Part shown: piece by piece, positions 52,202-61,944 of the stretch
Layout: each line of letters starts with the position of its first letter
Numbering within the stretch: position 1 is the first letter of the stretch
Assembly (NCBI RefSeq): GCF_015704865.1
Contig: NZ_JADQTO010000027.1
Coordinates: forward strand, 80,163 to 144,162
Direction of reading: 5' to 3'
From: Actinoplanes aureus
GTDB lineage: Bacteria; Actinomycetota; Actinomycetes; Mycobacteriales; Micromonosporaceae
DNA length: 64,000 bases
The notes under the pieces: model-generated
Told to the model about the DNA's origin: nothing
Database searches by the model: none
What the model saw: the letters and a program-made list of their open reading frames with translations, nothing else
Program-made: the position numbers and the translations under genes

Positions 52202-52444
52202 ATGCCTGCCAAGCCTTTCGCCGTACGCCTGAACCTCGACGAGATCAGCCGCAACGAGCTCGCCGCCGCGCTGCACCGCCCGGCCGCGGACGGCTCGGAC
52301 ACCGAGCATCCGGCGGCGGCCGGGTCCGCACACCACGGCGCCCGGGATGAACGCCAGGCCGCCCGGGAGCGTTCCGGCCGTGCCCGAGCGGGCCGTGCCG
52401 CCGGCGCTTCCGGAGGCCGCAGCTACGCGTTCCGGCGCAGCTGA
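52202..52444 (+). CDS. small basic hypothetical protein
   Basis: An 80-residue protein beginning MPAKPFAVRLNLDEISRNEL, preceded by AAGGAGGT at good spacing. The first 25 residues look structured. The remainder is Arg/Ala/Gly-rich and ends RSYAFRRS. A strong terminator follows 15 bases downstream. The preceding 275 bases contain no convincing gene and may be a long leader. Family not recognised. Confidence 0.65.
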   Translation: MPAKPFAVRLNLDEISRNELAAALHRPAADGSDTEHPAAAGSAHHGARDERQAARERSGRARAGRAAGASGGRSYAFRRS

Positions 52445-52459
52445 TCCAGACACACCAGT

Positions 52460-52495
52460 GCCCCGGCGTCCGCCTTGGACGCCGGGGCTCTCTCC
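52460..52495. terminator. bidirectional intrinsic terminator
   Basis: A perfect 12-base stem GCCCCGGCGTCC/GGACGCCGGGGC (52460-52471, 52477-52488) with a five-base loop is followed by TCTCTC on the plus strand. It separates the small basic protein gene from the convergent LamG gene. Confidence 0.8.
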
Positions 52496-52509
52496 GCGGA
52501 TAGCGCCGG

Positions 52510-53244
52510 TCAGCCCAGCTGGGCGTACACGTCGTCGATCTGGCCGTGGTACATGTCGGCGTTGCCGGCGAAGTTCGGCCCGCCCACCCGCAGCGGCAGG
52601 TTGTTGTCGACCGACAGCGTGGCCGGCACCGCGACCCGCTTCCCCGGGACGCCGTCCACCGAGATGGTCAGCACCGTTCCGGAGCGTTCGCAGACGATCC
52701 GGTGCCAGTTGCCGTCGATGACGGGTCCCGCCGAGATCGCCGCGAACGCCTGCCCGGTCCCCCGCCCGACCATGACGCACTGCGCCCGGCCGCGCGGCCC
52801 GCCGATCTGCATCTTCCACTGGCTGTCCGCGGTCGCGACGCCCTTCTGCATCACGTTCGCCGAGCCGGTCAGCTGCGCCCGGGTCAACCGCACGCTGGCC
52901 GCCCACCGGAAAGTGCGGGTACCGGGATCGAGGTCGGCGTCGTCCGGCGCCTCCAGGATCGCCTTCGCGCAGGTGGTGACGGTGGCCGCGCACACACCCG
53001 GGAAGGCCGCGAATCGCCCGGCGCCCAACGTCATGAACGCGATGGACCCGTTGTTGACGCCCCGGACGGTGAGGGCGCTGCCCCGCCCGGAGAGCTCGGA
53101 GATCCGGCCGGCGACAGCGCCACCGTCGAAGTTGTACCGGGCGACCAGGGTGGGCGCGGGCACCACGACGGGCGCGGCCGCCGCCGGCGCCGCGACCACC
53201 GGCACGGCGAGAAGAGCAAGAATCGAGAGCCTGAGGATCTTCAT
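52510..53244 (-). CDS. secreted LamG/concanavalin-like domain protein
   Basis: The 244-residue protein starts with a Sec signal peptide (MKILRLSILALLAVPVVAAP, cleavage near APAAAAP). A LamG-like jelly-roll domain follows: ARYNFDGGAVAGRISELSGRG, WKMQIGG, DGNWHRIVCERSGTVLTISVDG, and a final GQIDDVYAQLG. Such domains bind glycans or proteins at the cell surface. Two cysteine pairs could form disulfides. The 128 bases upstream are AT-rich and probably contain its promoter. Confidence 0.88.
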   Translation of the reverse strand: MKILRLSILALLAVPVVAAPAAAAPVVVPAPTLVARYNFDGGAVAGRISELSGRGSALTVRGVNNGSIAFMTLGAGRFAAFPGVCAATVTTCAKAILEAPDDADLDPGTRTFRWAASVRLTRAQLTGSANVMQKGVATADSQWKMQIGGPRGRAQCVMVGRGTGQAFAAISAGPVIDGNWHRIVCERSGTVLTISVDGVPGKRVAVPATLSVDNNLPLRVGGPNFAGNADMYHGQIDDVYAQLG

Positions 53245-53372
53245 GGGGAAAAGATCCCTTACCTACCGCTTTGGCGGTTTAATACCTTAAAAAGTAGATC
53301 GTACGGGTTCAACCGTTTACCCGAAGCCGTGATCGTCCCCGCTTGGCACTAACCGCCCCACCGCCCGCCGGG

Positions 53373-53753
53373 TCAGAGAATGTCCGCGGCCTCGGCCATC
53401 ATGCAGACCGCGACCAGGCGCAGCAGCGGCCACCCCGCGCCCAGCCACTCGGTGGTGGTGGCCGGTGCCGCACCCGGCTGCGGGATCGGCCGCCCGACCC
53501 GGACCGCACCGGCGACGACCGACCGCGCGTAGGCCGCCAGACCGTCGCCGTCCACCCCCCGGCCGGCACCGAGCAGCATCTCCCGCACGGCCGCCGCGTG
53601 CTGGTCGATCCGGGCCAGTAGCCCGGGCGAGGCGAACGCGGCGGCAAGGCCGTCGACACCCACCCGCGCCATCATCTCGTCGAGGAACGCACCGGCCGGA
53701 ACGGCGGCGGCGTCATCGGCGATCGGGGCGAAGGCCAGGTTCTCGTTCGTCAT
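53373..53753 (-). CDS. small hypothetical protein, DUF6401-like
   Basis: The 126-residue protein contains VGVDGLAAAFASPGLLARIDQHAAAVREMLLG and a C-terminal helix WLGAGWPLLRLVAVCMMAEA. It resembles a small actinobacterial family I recall as DUF6401, found in Micromonosporaceae; that match is from memory and unverified. It has no signal peptide. It lies between the hrpA gene and the LamG gene on the same strand. Function unknown. Confidence 0.65.
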   Translation of the reverse strand: MTNENLAFAPIADDAAAVPAGAFLDEMMARVGVDGLAAAFASPGLLARIDQHAAAVREMLLGAGRGVDGDGLAAYARSVVAGAVRVGRPIPQPGAAPATTTEWLGAGWPLLRLVAVCMMAEAADIL

Positions 53754-53830
53754 GTGGGAGAACCTAGATCGTGGTGAGCGGCAAATACAGGTCCGAAACC
53801 GAACGGCACCCCAAGCGCCACCCGCTCAGC

Positions 53831-56800
53831 TCAGAGCGGCAGCGCGTCCATCGCCTTGTAGATCCGCTTGTCCGAGATCGGATACGCCGTCCCGAGCGAC
53901 TGCGCGAAGTAGTTGATCCGCAGTTCCTCGATCATCCAGCGGATCTCCCGCAGCCCCTCCTCCGCCGGCCCGCCGGCCACCGCCTCCGCGCGCAGCTCCC
54001 GGTACTCGGACTCGATCTCGTGGATCTGGGTGGTGAGCTGCCGGTCCCGCCCGAGGCTGCCGCCGAGCCGGTCCAGCCGGTAGACGATGCCGCGCAGGTA
54101 GCGCGGCATCTGATGCAGCTGGCGCCAGCCGGCCTCGGTGACGAAGCCGGCGTGCACCAGACCCTTGAGCTGCTGACGGATGTCGGCCAGCGCGGGCAGC
54201 AGGGCGGGATCGCGGAGCACCCGGAGCCGCTGCTCGACGTCGTACGCCGTGGCGAGCACCGCCTGCACCTGGGTGACCACGTTCGCCACCGCGTCGACAA
54301 GGTCCTGCCGGACGGTGTCGCGCAGCGAGGCGAACTCGATCGACGACCACACCGGTCCACCGGCGTCGGCGACGAGCCGGTCCACGGCCGCGCCCGCACA
54401 GTCGTCGAGCAGCTCCGCGATCGACCGGTACGGGTTGCCCCGGGACAGCTCCAGCTTGGCCTTGTTGTCCAGGCGCCCCTGCAGGTACCGGGCGGCCGGC
54501 GGCAGGGTGAGCAGGAGCAGTCTCCGGGTGCCGGCGACCATCGCGGTGCGCTGGGAGGCCTCGGTCTCGAACACCCTGATCGCCACGCTGTCGCCCTCGT
54601 CGACCAGGGCCGGCCAGACGTTCACCTCGTAGCCGCCGCGCACCTGGGCGATCCGGCGCGGCAGCACCCCGAAGTCGTTGGTGGTGATGCCGCGGCGCTC
54701 CAGATCGCCGGCCGCCTTCGAGATGGTGGCCTGCACCTTCGGCGCCAGCCGGCGGCGCAGCACCTCGAGGTCGCGGCCCTCGGCCACCACCTCGCCGGCC
54801 TCGTTGACCACCCGGAAGTTCATCCGCAGGTGCTCCGGCACCTGGTCGGGACGCCACGCGTCGCGGGGCACGACGGTGCCGGTGAGGCGGCGCAGCTCGT
54901 TGCCGATCGCGTCGGGCAGCGGCCCGCGCCGGGCCGGTACCCGGTCGAGGACCGCCTCGGCCCAGTCCGGCACCGGGACGAAGCTGGTGCGCAGCTGCTT
55001 GGGCAGCGCCCGGATCAGCGCGATCACCACGTCCTTGCGGAAGCCGGGCACCGACCAGCCGAAGTCGTCCGCGTCCAGCTTGTTGAGCAGTTCGAGCGGC
55101 ACCCGCACGGTGACGCCGTCGGCGTGCGAGTCGGGCTCGAACTCGTAGTACAGCGGCAGCTTCACCCCGCCGGCCAGCCAGGCGTCCGGGAACGCGTTCG
55201 GGTCGACGGTGTCCCGGCCCGCGTTGACCAGATCCTCGCGGGTGAAGTGCAGCAGTTCCGGGTCGTCCCGGCGGGCCTTCTTCCACCAGCCGTCGAAATG
55301 GCGGGCGGAGACGACCTCGGCCGGAACGCGGGCGTCGTAGAGCGCGTACACCGTCTCGTCGTCGACCGCGATGTCGCGCCGCCGGGCGCGATTCTCGATC
55401 TCGGTGATCTGCCGCAGCAGCCGTTTGTTGTCCTCGAAGAACTTGTGGTGCGTCTCCCAGTCGCCCTCGACCAGGGCGTGCCGGAGGAACAATTCCCGGG
55501 ACACGACCGGATCGACCTTGCCGTATCCGACCCGGCGGCGCGGCACGATCGGCAGACCGTAGAGGGACACCTTTTCGAAGGCCATCACGGCGCCCATCTT
55601 GCGGTCCCAGTGCGGTTCCGAATAGGTGCGCTTGACCAGGTGCGGAGCCAGTTTCTCGGCCCATTCCGGCTCGATCCGCGCGTTCACCCGGGCCCAGAGG
55701 CGGCTGGTCTCGACAAGTTCGGCGGACATCACCCAGCGCGGCTGGCGCTTGAACAGCGCCGACCCCGGGAAGATCGCGAACTTGGCGCCGCGGGCGCCGA
55801 TGTACTCGCGCTTCTCCTGGTCCTTCATGCCGATGTGGCTGAGCAGACCCGCGAGCAGGGCGGTGTGCACCGGCTGTGCCGCGACTCCGGCTTCCCAGTC
55901 CTCTTTCACGGAAAGATTGAGCGTACGCGCGACCTGTCGCAACTGCGCGTAGATGTCCTGCCACTCCCGGATCCGCAGATAGTTCAGGAATTCGGAACGG
56001 CACATCCGGCGGAACTGGTTGCCGGAGAGCTCCTGCTGTTTCTCCCGCAGATAACGCCACAGGTTGAGGAAGGTGAAGAAGTCCGATTCCTTGTCGGTGA
56101 ACCGGGCGTGCCTCTCGTCGGCCTGCTGCTGCTTGTCGGCGGGCCGCTCACGCGGGTCCTGGATCGACAGGGCGGCCGCGATCACCATCACCTCGGCGAC
56201 GCACTCCTGCCGGTCCGCCTCGATCACCATGCGGGCGAGCCGGGGGTCGACCGGCAGCTGGGCGAGCTGGCGGCCGAGCGGCGTGAGCTTGCGGTCGTCG
56301 AGCGCGCCGAGCTCCTCCAGCAGCTTCACGCCGTCGTTGATGTTGCGCCGGTCCGGCGGGTCGATGAACGGGAACTTCTGCAGGTCACCGAGCCCGAGGT
56401 TGGTCATCTGGAGGATGACCGACGCCAGGTTGGTCCGCAGGATCTCCGGCTCGGTGAACTCCGGTCGCTGCTCGAAGTCCTCCTCCGAGTACAGCCGGAT
56501 GCAGATGCCGTCCGACGTACGCCCGCAGCGTCCCTTGCGCTGGTTGGCGCTGGCCTGCGAGATCGGCTCGATGGGCAGCCGCTGCACCTTGAGCCGGTTC
56601 GAGTACCGGCTGATCCGGGCGGTGCCGGGGTCGATCACGTAGCGGATGCCGGGGACGGTCAGCGAGGTCTCGGCGACGTTGGTGGCGAGCACGACCCGGC
56701 GGCCGGTGTGCCGTTCGAAGACTTTGTGCTGCTCGGCGGCGGAGAGACGGCCGTAGAGCGGGACGATCTCGGTATTGCGCAGGTCCCGCTTGGTGAGCGC

Positions 56801-57757
56801 GTCGGCGGTGTCCCGGATGTCCCGCTCGCCGGAGAGGAAGACCAGGATGTCGCCGTCGGTGGGCAGCTCGTCGACGGCGGCCGAGATTCCGTCGATCTGG
56901 TCGATCGGCTCTTCGCGGATCTCGTCGTCCTCGACCAGGGTGGTGGTGAGCAGCGGCCGGTAGCGCACCTCCACCGGGTAGGTCCGGCCGGACACCTCGA
57001 TCACCGGTGCCGGCTTGCCGGCCGCGTCCGCGAAGTGCGCGGCGAACCGCTCGGTCTCGATCGTCGCCGACGTGATGATCAGCTTCAGGTCGGGCCGTTT
57101 CGGCAGCAGCTCCCGCAGGTAGCCGAGGATGAAGTCGATGTTCAGGCTGCGCTCGTGCGCCTCGTCGATGATCAGCGTGTCGTAGCGGCGCAGCATCCGG
57201 TCGTTCTGGATCTCGGCGAGCAGGATGCCGTCCGTCATCACCTTGATCATGGTGTCGTCGCTCACCTGGTCGGTGAACCGCACCTTGTAGCCCACGGTCG
57301 AGCCGAGCGGCCGGTCCAGCTCCTCGGCGATCCGCTCCGCCACGGTCCGGGCGGCGATCCGGCGGGGCTGGGTGTGACCGATCTGCCCGCGTACCCCCCG
57401 GCCCAGCTCCACGCAGATCTTGGGGATCTGGGTGGTCTTGCCGGAGCCGGTCTCGCCGGCGACGACCACCACCTGGTGGTCGCGGATCGCCGCGGCGATG
57501 TCGTCCTTGCGCGCGCTGACCGGCAGCGCCTCCGGATAGACGACCTTGGGCACCGAGGCGAGCCGGCTCTCCAGCCTGAGCCGCGCCTGCTCCACCTCAT
57601 CGGCGATCTCGGTGAGCGCGGCGGACCGGGCGGCGTCGTCACGGATGCGCCGGGTCCCCTCCAGGCGACGCTGAAGTCGCCGCTCGTCACGGGGCAACAA
57701 CTCGGAGATCCGGGAACGCAGCTCGGCGGTGGCCGCAGGGGCAGGCGATGTCGACAT
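53831..57757 (-). CDS. hrpA: ATP-dependent RNA helicase HrpA
   Basis: A 1308-residue DEAH-box helicase. Motif I is GETGSGKT (101-108), DEAH lies at 198-201 (IIDEAHERSLN), SAT is in ITSATIE, and VATNVAETSLTVPGI and QRKGRCGRTSDG are motifs V and VI. They are followed by the helicase-associated and OB-fold domains and the long C-terminal domain typical of bacterial HrpA. The length matches E. coli HrpA. HrpA resolves stalled or collided ribosomes and processes some mRNAs. The gene appears intact. Confidence 0.96.
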   Translation of the reverse strand: MSTSPAPAATAELRSRISELLPRDERRLQRRLEGTRRIRDDAARSAALTEIADEVEQARLRLESRLASVPKVVYPEALPVSARKDDIAAAIRDHQVVVVAGETGSGKTTQIPKICVELGRGVRGQIGHTQPRRIAARTVAERIAEELDRPLGSTVGYKVRFTDQVSDDTMIKVMTDGILLAEIQNDRMLRRYDTLIIDEAHERSLNIDFILGYLRELLPKRPDLKLIITSATIETERFAAHFADAAGKPAPVIEVSGRTYPVEVRYRPLLTTTLVEDDEIREEPIDQIDGISAAVDELPTDGDILVFLSGERDIRDTADALTKRDLRNTEIVPLYGRLSAAEQHKVFERHTGRRVVLATNVAETSLTVPGIRYVIDPGTARISRYSNRLKVQRLPIEPISQASANQRKGRCGRTSDGICIRLYSEEDFEQRPEFTEPEILRTNLASVILQMTNLGLGDLQKFPFIDPPDRRNINDGVKLLEELGALDDRKLTPLGRQLAQLPVDPRLARMVIEADRQECVAEVMVIAAALSIQDPRERPADKQQQADERHARFTDKESDFFTFLNLWRYLREKQQELSGNQFRRMCRSEFLNYLRIREWQDIYAQLRQVARTLNLSVKEDWEAGVAAQPVHTALLAGLLSHIGMKDQEKREYIGARGAKFAIFPGSALFKRQPRWVMSAELVETSRLWARVNARIEPEWAEKLAPHLVKRTYSEPHWDRKMGAVMAFEKVSLYGLPIVPRRRVGYGKVDPVVSRELFLRHALVEGDWETHHKFFEDNKRLLRQITEIENRARRRDIAVDDETVYALYDARVPAEVVSARHFDGWWKKARRDDPELLHFTREDLVNAGRDTVDPNAFPDAWLAGGVKLPLYYEFEPDSHADGVTVRVPLELLNKLDADDFGWSVPGFRKDVVIALIRALPKQLRTSFVPVPDWAEAVLDRVPARRGPLPDAIGNELRRLTGTVVPRDAWRPDQVPEHLRMNFRVVNEAGEVVAEGRDLEVLRRRLAPKVQATISKAAGDLERRGITTNDFGVLPRRIAQVRGGYEVNVWPALVDEGDSVAIRVFETEASQRTAMVAGTRRLLLLTLPPAARYLQGRLDNKAKLELSRGNPYRSIAELLDDCAGAAVDRLVADAGGPVWSSIEFASLRDTVRQDLVDAVANVVTQVQAVLATAYDVEQRLRVLRDPALLPALADIRQQLKGLVHAGFVTEAGWRQLHQMPRYLRGIVYRLDRLGGSLGRDRQLTTQIHEIESEYRELRAEAVAGGPAEEGLREIRWMIEELRINYFAQSLGTAYPISDKRIYKAMDALPL

Positions 57758-57886
57758 GGCGCAGCAAGGATAGGCGGAACCGGGCCGAAACGCCTGGTGA
57801 TTAACGCCGCCCCCGTTTCCCGGTGGCCGCCTGGATCGGTATCTGAGCGAATCAGCTGCAGCACCGGCGAGGAGACGAGGTCAACG

Positions 57887-58243
57887 GTGATCGTTGTCGC
57901 GGAGGATCACGAAGACATCCGGTACGTGCTCAAACGCTCGCTGGAACGCGCCGGGCACCGGGTCGTCGCGGCGGCCGACGGGAAGGCCGCGCTGGCGGCG
58001 GTCCGGGAGCACCGGCCGGATCTGGTCGTCACGGATGTCGACATGCCGCACATGACCGGCCTGGATCTGTGCCGGGCGATCCGGGCCGACGACGATCTGC
58101 GGCACATCCCGGTGGTGGTGGCGAGCGGGTCGCTGATGCCGGGCGACAGCCTGGCCGAGGACGCGGGCGCCTCGGCGACGCTGCTCAAGCCGTTCGTCCC
58201 GGCCCAGCTCCTGGCCCTGATCGCCACGCTGCTCCCGGCCTGA
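57887..58243 (+). CDS. single-domain response regulator
   Basis: The GTG at 57887 gives a 118-residue CheY-like receiver. Acidic pocket residues E6-D7 precede the phospho-acceptor D50 in VVTDVDMPHMTG. A conserved Ser region (VVVASGS) and the Lys in LLKPF are also present. It has no output domain. It converges on the CHASE-PAS histidine kinase gene 7 bases away, so it may be its partner or a shuttle to another output. Confidence 0.92.
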   Translation: MIVVAEDHEDIRYVLKRSLERAGHRVVAAADGKAALAAVREHRPDLVVTDVDMPHMTGLDLCRAIRADDDLRHIPVVVASGSLMPGDSLAEDAGASATLLKPFVPAQLLALIATLLPA

Positions 58244-58250
58244 CCGCGGG

Positions 58251-60608
58251 TCAGTCGCGCCGGGGACGGCCGTGCGCCCCGGCGTGCCGGCGCAGGCCGG
58301 ACTCCTCGGCGGGCTCCGATGCCGGGATCGAGGGCCCGCCCATGCCGGGCAGCTGGGCCGCGTCCATGATGGCGGCACGCTCGGCGAGGGCGCGGTCCAG
58401 CGCTTCCCGGACGGCCTCGTCGTGGTCCGCGGGCGCGTTGTCCGTACCGGTCATGGTGGGTTCCTCCTCGTGTGGGACGGCGGCGGGCAGGGTGAAGTGG
58501 AAGCGCGTACCCCCGCCGGGGTTGTCGGCCACGCCGATGTCGCCGCCGTGACGTTCCAGGATGCGCCGGCAGATGGCCAGGCCGAGGCCGGTGCCGGCGT
58601 AGCCGGCGGCCTCCTCGGTCCGGTGGAAGGACTCGAAGATGTGCGGCTTCTCGGCGTCCGGGATGCCGATCCCGGCGTCCGCGACCTCGATGCGTACGCG
58701 GTCCGGCGCCACGCTCGCGCCGGTCACGTCGACGCGCGGCACATCGCCGGGGCGGACGTACTTGAGAGCGTTGCCGATCAGGTTGTCCAGGACGTGCCGC
58801 AGCATGGCCGGGTCGGCCTCGACCGGCGGCAGCGGGCCGACCGTCCACTCGGGTACCGGCTGGTCCGCGCGCAGATGCGCGATCCGGCCCTGGATCACCT
58901 CGTGGACCAGGGGTTCCAGGTCCACCGAGGTGCGGCGCAACGGGGCGTGCCGGGCGGTGGTGTACGCCAGCAGCGTCTCGATCAGGGCGTCCATCCGGTC
59001 CACGGCCAGCATGATCCGCTGTATCGATTGCCACGCGTCGGCGTCCTCCGGCAGGTCCTCGAGGGCGATCTCGGCGTGCCCTCGAACCACCGACAGCGGC
59101 GCCTTGAGGTCATGGGCCACCACCCCGGCGAAGATCGACAGGTCGGTCTCGTACCGGCGCAGCTCGGTGATGTCCCGGAAGACCGCCACGGCGCCGTGCA
59201 GACCGGCGCTGACGTCCAGCGGCCGCCCGTCGATGCTGAGCAGGACGCCTTCCGGGCGTCCCGGGTTCCGGATGATCACCTCGACGCCGTCCGACGGCTC
59301 GCCGCGCAGAGCCCGGATCAGCGGCATCTCGTCGAGCGGCAGCGGTGTCTTCCCGTCCGGGCGGTACGCCCCGTAGTGCCGCTGCCATTCCCGCGGATCG
59401 TCGCAGTCCTCGGTGACGCCCTGCAGGCGCCGCCCGGCCGGGTTGTGCAGCAGCACCCGGCCGGTCCGGTCGACCACCACCACGCCGTCGCTGATGCTGG
59501 TCAGCACCGCGCCGAGCAGGCCGGCCTGGCGGCGGCTCACCCGCTCGGCCGTCCGCAACTCGTCGGTGGCGACTTCCACCTGGGCCTGGGCCCGGGCCTG
59601 CCCGGTGGCCAGGACGTACACCAGCCAGGCGAGCAACAGGGTGAGTACGGTGCCGCCGGCCAGCGCGACGGCCGGGCCGTTGCCGGAGGCGCCGGGCAGG
59701 CGCGCCGTGTCCGCCCGGGTCACCAGCGTCCAGTGGTGATCGCCTACCTCGAAACGGGACTCGCGGGTCAGATCCGGTTCGCCCGGCACCGCCCAGTCGG
59801 CGACAACCACCCGGCTGCCGTCGGTGTTCTCGGCGATCAGGCTGCCGGCGAGCTGGCCCTGGCTCGTGACGCCGAGAATGCCGGAGAGGAAGCTGCGGCC
59901 GCGCAGGCCGAGGACCACCCAGCCACGGAACTCGGGGGTGCTGGCCCGGGTCCAGACCGGTGCGGTGAAGATGAACGACTGCTGCTGTTGCGACGCCGGC
60001 TGGCCGCGGTCGCGCAGCAGCACGTAGGTGTCGGAGACGACGGTCTGCCGGATCCGCCGCGCCTCCCGCAGCGAGGCGGTGAGCTCGGGCAGGCCGTTCA
60101 GGTCCGAGCCGCTCACGCTGGCGACCTCGGTGTCGGCCAGCAGCCGGGTGTAGATCGTGAAGAAGTGCTCCCCGTCGCCGACCGGGCGCAGGGTCATGTC
60201 CCCGGCGCCGCGCGCCCGCCAGAGGCGCTGGGCGGCGGGCACCTCCGCGGTGCGGACCGGGACGACGTACCCGACCGCGGCCGCCCCGATCAGCTTGGCG
60301 TCCTCCAGCGGGGAGCTGGCGATGTCGAAGTCGTCCCAGGTCAGTTCGGCGTCGATGGACACACCCGCGGCGAGGGTCTCGAGCACGGCGCGGTACCGGC
60401 CGACCTCGGTCTGCACCGCGGCCAGGGCCATGGCATGCCGCTGGTCCATCACCTGCTCGGCCTTGTCCCGCTGTTCCGCGTGGAGACCGGCCGCCACCAG
60501 CGCGGTGACCACCAGGCCCGCGATCAGCACCGTGACGGCGAGCAAGGGACCGGCAGCCCGCCGCTCGCCGCTTTCCCGTCGCTTCACCGTATGGAGCGTA
60601 TGCCGCAA
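58251..60608 (-). CDS. CHASE-PAS sensor histidine kinase
   Basis: The 785-residue protein has a membrane helix (about 21-42), an extracellular CHASE-like domain to about 315, a second helix (about 318-335), a PAS domain (about 355-480), HisKA with H499 in GVVAHDLKAPLS, and an HATPase domain with NLIGNALKY, DAGIGIP and GTGLGLAICRRI. About 70 residues of charged tail follow the ATPase. CHASE domains sense small ligands outside the cell. The response regulator gene converges just downstream. Confidence 0.92.
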   Translation of the reverse strand: MRHTLHTVKRRESGERRAAGPLLAVTVLIAGLVVTALVAAGLHAEQRDKAEQVMDQRHAMALAAVQTEVGRYRAVLETLAAGVSIDAELTWDDFDIASSPLEDAKLIGAAAVGYVVPVRTAEVPAAQRLWRARGAGDMTLRPVGDGEHFFTIYTRLLADTEVASVSGSDLNGLPELTASLREARRIRQTVVSDTYVLLRDRGQPASQQQQSFIFTAPVWTRASTPEFRGWVVLGLRGRSFLSGILGVTSQGQLAGSLIAENTDGSRVVVADWAVPGEPDLTRESRFEVGDHHWTLVTRADTARLPGASGNGPAVALAGGTVLTLLLAWLVYVLATGQARAQAQVEVATDELRTAERVSRRQAGLLGAVLTSISDGVVVVDRTGRVLLHNPAGRRLQGVTEDCDDPREWQRHYGAYRPDGKTPLPLDEMPLIRALRGEPSDGVEVIIRNPGRPEGVLLSIDGRPLDVSAGLHGAVAVFRDITELRRYETDLSIFAGVVAHDLKAPLSVVRGHAEIALEDLPEDADAWQSIQRIMLAVDRMDALIETLLAYTTARHAPLRRTSVDLEPLVHEVIQGRIAHLRADQPVPEWTVGPLPPVEADPAMLRHVLDNLIGNALKYVRPGDVPRVDVTGASVAPDRVRIEVADAGIGIPDAEKPHIFESFHRTEEAAGYAGTGLGLAICRRILERHGGDIGVADNPGGGTRFHFTLPAAVPHEEEPTMTGTDNAPADHDEAVREALDRALAERAAIMDAAQLPGMGGPSIPASEPAEESGLRRHAGAHGRPRRD

Positions 60609-60610
60609 AA

Positions 60611-60645
60611 CGCCCCCGTCGGCCGGGGTTCGGCCAACGGGGGCG
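60611..60645 (-). terminator. intrinsic-type hairpin after glucosaminidase gene
   Basis: A 14-base stem CGCCCCCGTTGGCC/GGCCGACGGGGGCG (one G-T wobble on the minus strand) with a seven-base loop begins 12 bases after the glucosaminidase stop. It is followed by TTTTGCGG. It also lies just upstream of the histidine kinase start. Confidence 0.65.
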
Positions 60646-60657
60646 AGGTCGCCCGCT

Positions 60658-61791
60658 CTACTTCCAGGTGTTGTAGCGGTACAGGTCGTAGGTCGCCATG
60701 ATGCCGGTGACCTTGGTGTAGTACTTCGGGTCGGTGGCGTACCCGGCCTTCCAGACCTGCCAGATGAACTTGTTGGCGTCCTTGGTGTAGGTGAACGCCG
60801 GGGCGTACCGCTTGTTGTTGCGCAGGAAGTGCCCGTGGTCGCGGAACGACCGGGCCATCGAGGCGTAGGTGCGGAACGCGTCCGAGGTCTCGAAGCACCG
60901 GCCGGCCTTGGTGCACTCGTTCGTCTTGTAGACGTGGCAGCCGGTCGCGTGCGGCCCGTAGTAACCGGCCTGGCACTTGATCCCGAAGTAGTTGCGGTCG
61001 GTCGCGGAGAGGCTGCTCTTGCCCCAGCCGGACTCCAGGATGGCCTGGGCGATGGTCACCGACGGCGGGACGCCGTACTGGCGCCAGCCCTGCTGGGCGC
61101 CGGGCACCGCGGCCTTGATGAACTGCTCGGGAGTGAGCACCGGAGCCGGCGTAGCCACTGCCGGCGCGGGCTTCGCCGCCGGGCAGGCCTTGACGGCCGC
61201 CGAGACGACGTACGCGTGCGAGATGTACCGCCCGTCGGTCAGCCGGTCCCACTGGGAGGAGGTGCGGACCGTGCCGCTGACCCGGGTGCCCGTCGTCGAG
61301 CAGACCAGCTTCAGGGCCGCGCCGTTGGTGAAGCGACCGGCCCCCGCGCTCTGCGTGGACGGGCCGCGGCGCACGTTCACCGAGCCGTCCGAGCTGCGCA
61401 CCCGGCCGGGCACGTACGCCGCGGCCTTGGTCTTGATCCGGTCGGCGGCGGCGGCCGGCTGGCACGCCGGCAGTTTGGCGCTGGTACGCACGTAGCCGTG
61501 CGAGACGTACCGGCCGTCGGCCAGCCGGTCCCACACCGCGGTCGTGCGGACCTTGCCGCGCACCGACTGCCCGCTCACCTGGCAGGCGATGTCGATCTTC
61601 TGGTTGTCCCGCAGGGAGCCGACCACCTTGGCCGTCAGCGAGGGCGCGGACCGGACCTTCAACGCGCTGTTGACGTCGATGGTGGCCCGGACACCGGCTG
61701 CGTACCCCGCGGCCGGCGACCCACTCACCCCGGTCCCGGCGGCAAGCACCAGCAGGGCGCCGGTGAGCATTCGTCGGGTGCTGTGCCTCAT
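60658..61791 (-). CDS. secreted N-acetylglucosaminidase with SH3-type repeats
   Basis: From the ATG at 61791 (AAGGGGACG upstream) the protein has 377 residues. A signal peptide (about 1-32) leads to two SH3b-like repeats (about 35-115 and 122-205). Each carries a copy of WDRLTDGRYISHAYV or WDRLADGRYVSHGYV. A GH73 glucosaminidase domain follows (about 225-377) with the catalytic Glu in AQAILESGWGKSSL and RNYFGIKCQ. It should hydrolyse peptidoglycan glycan strands outside the cell, with the SH3 repeats binding the wall. Confidence 0.92.
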   Translation of the reverse strand: MRHSTRRMLTGALLVLAAGTGVSGSPAAGYAAGVRATIDVNSALKVRSAPSLTAKVVGSLRDNQKIDIACQVSGQSVRGKVRTTAVWDRLADGRYVSHGYVRTSAKLPACQPAAAADRIKTKAAAYVPGRVRSSDGSVNVRRGPSTQSAGAGRFTNGAALKLVCSTTGTRVSGTVRTSSQWDRLTDGRYISHAYVVSAAVKACPAAKPAPAVATPAPVLTPEQFIKAAVPGAQQGWRQYGVPPSVTIAQAILESGWGKSSLSATDRNYFGIKCQAGYYGPHATGCHVYKTNECTKAGRCFETSDAFRTYASMARSFRDHGHFLRNNKRYAPAFTYTKDANKFIWQVWKAGYATDPKYYTKVTGIMATYDLYRYNTWK

Positions 61792-61944
61792 GAAAAACGT
61801 CCCCTTCGTAGCGGTCGGCGTCCGTACGAAGATCCGATGCGGGCGTTGCGTGACGCGGGCCCGGAAGGGTGCGGCTACGTTGCGGGTGTGGCGTACGCGA
61901 TCGCGGTGCTTGGAATGGCGCGCGACGGGGAAAGCCGTGACGAC

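Noticed and set aside
53771..58243. A 1490-codon open frame on the plus strand
   Set aside because: It is antisense to hrpA over most of its length, as is common in very GC-rich DNA. Only its last 118 codons, from the GTG at 57887, are a real gene (response regulator).
60157..61944. The N-terminal 596 codons of a long plus-strand frame ending in the PAP2 gene
   Set aside because: It runs antisense to the histidine kinase and glucosaminidase genes. The PAP2 protein begins at 61945.
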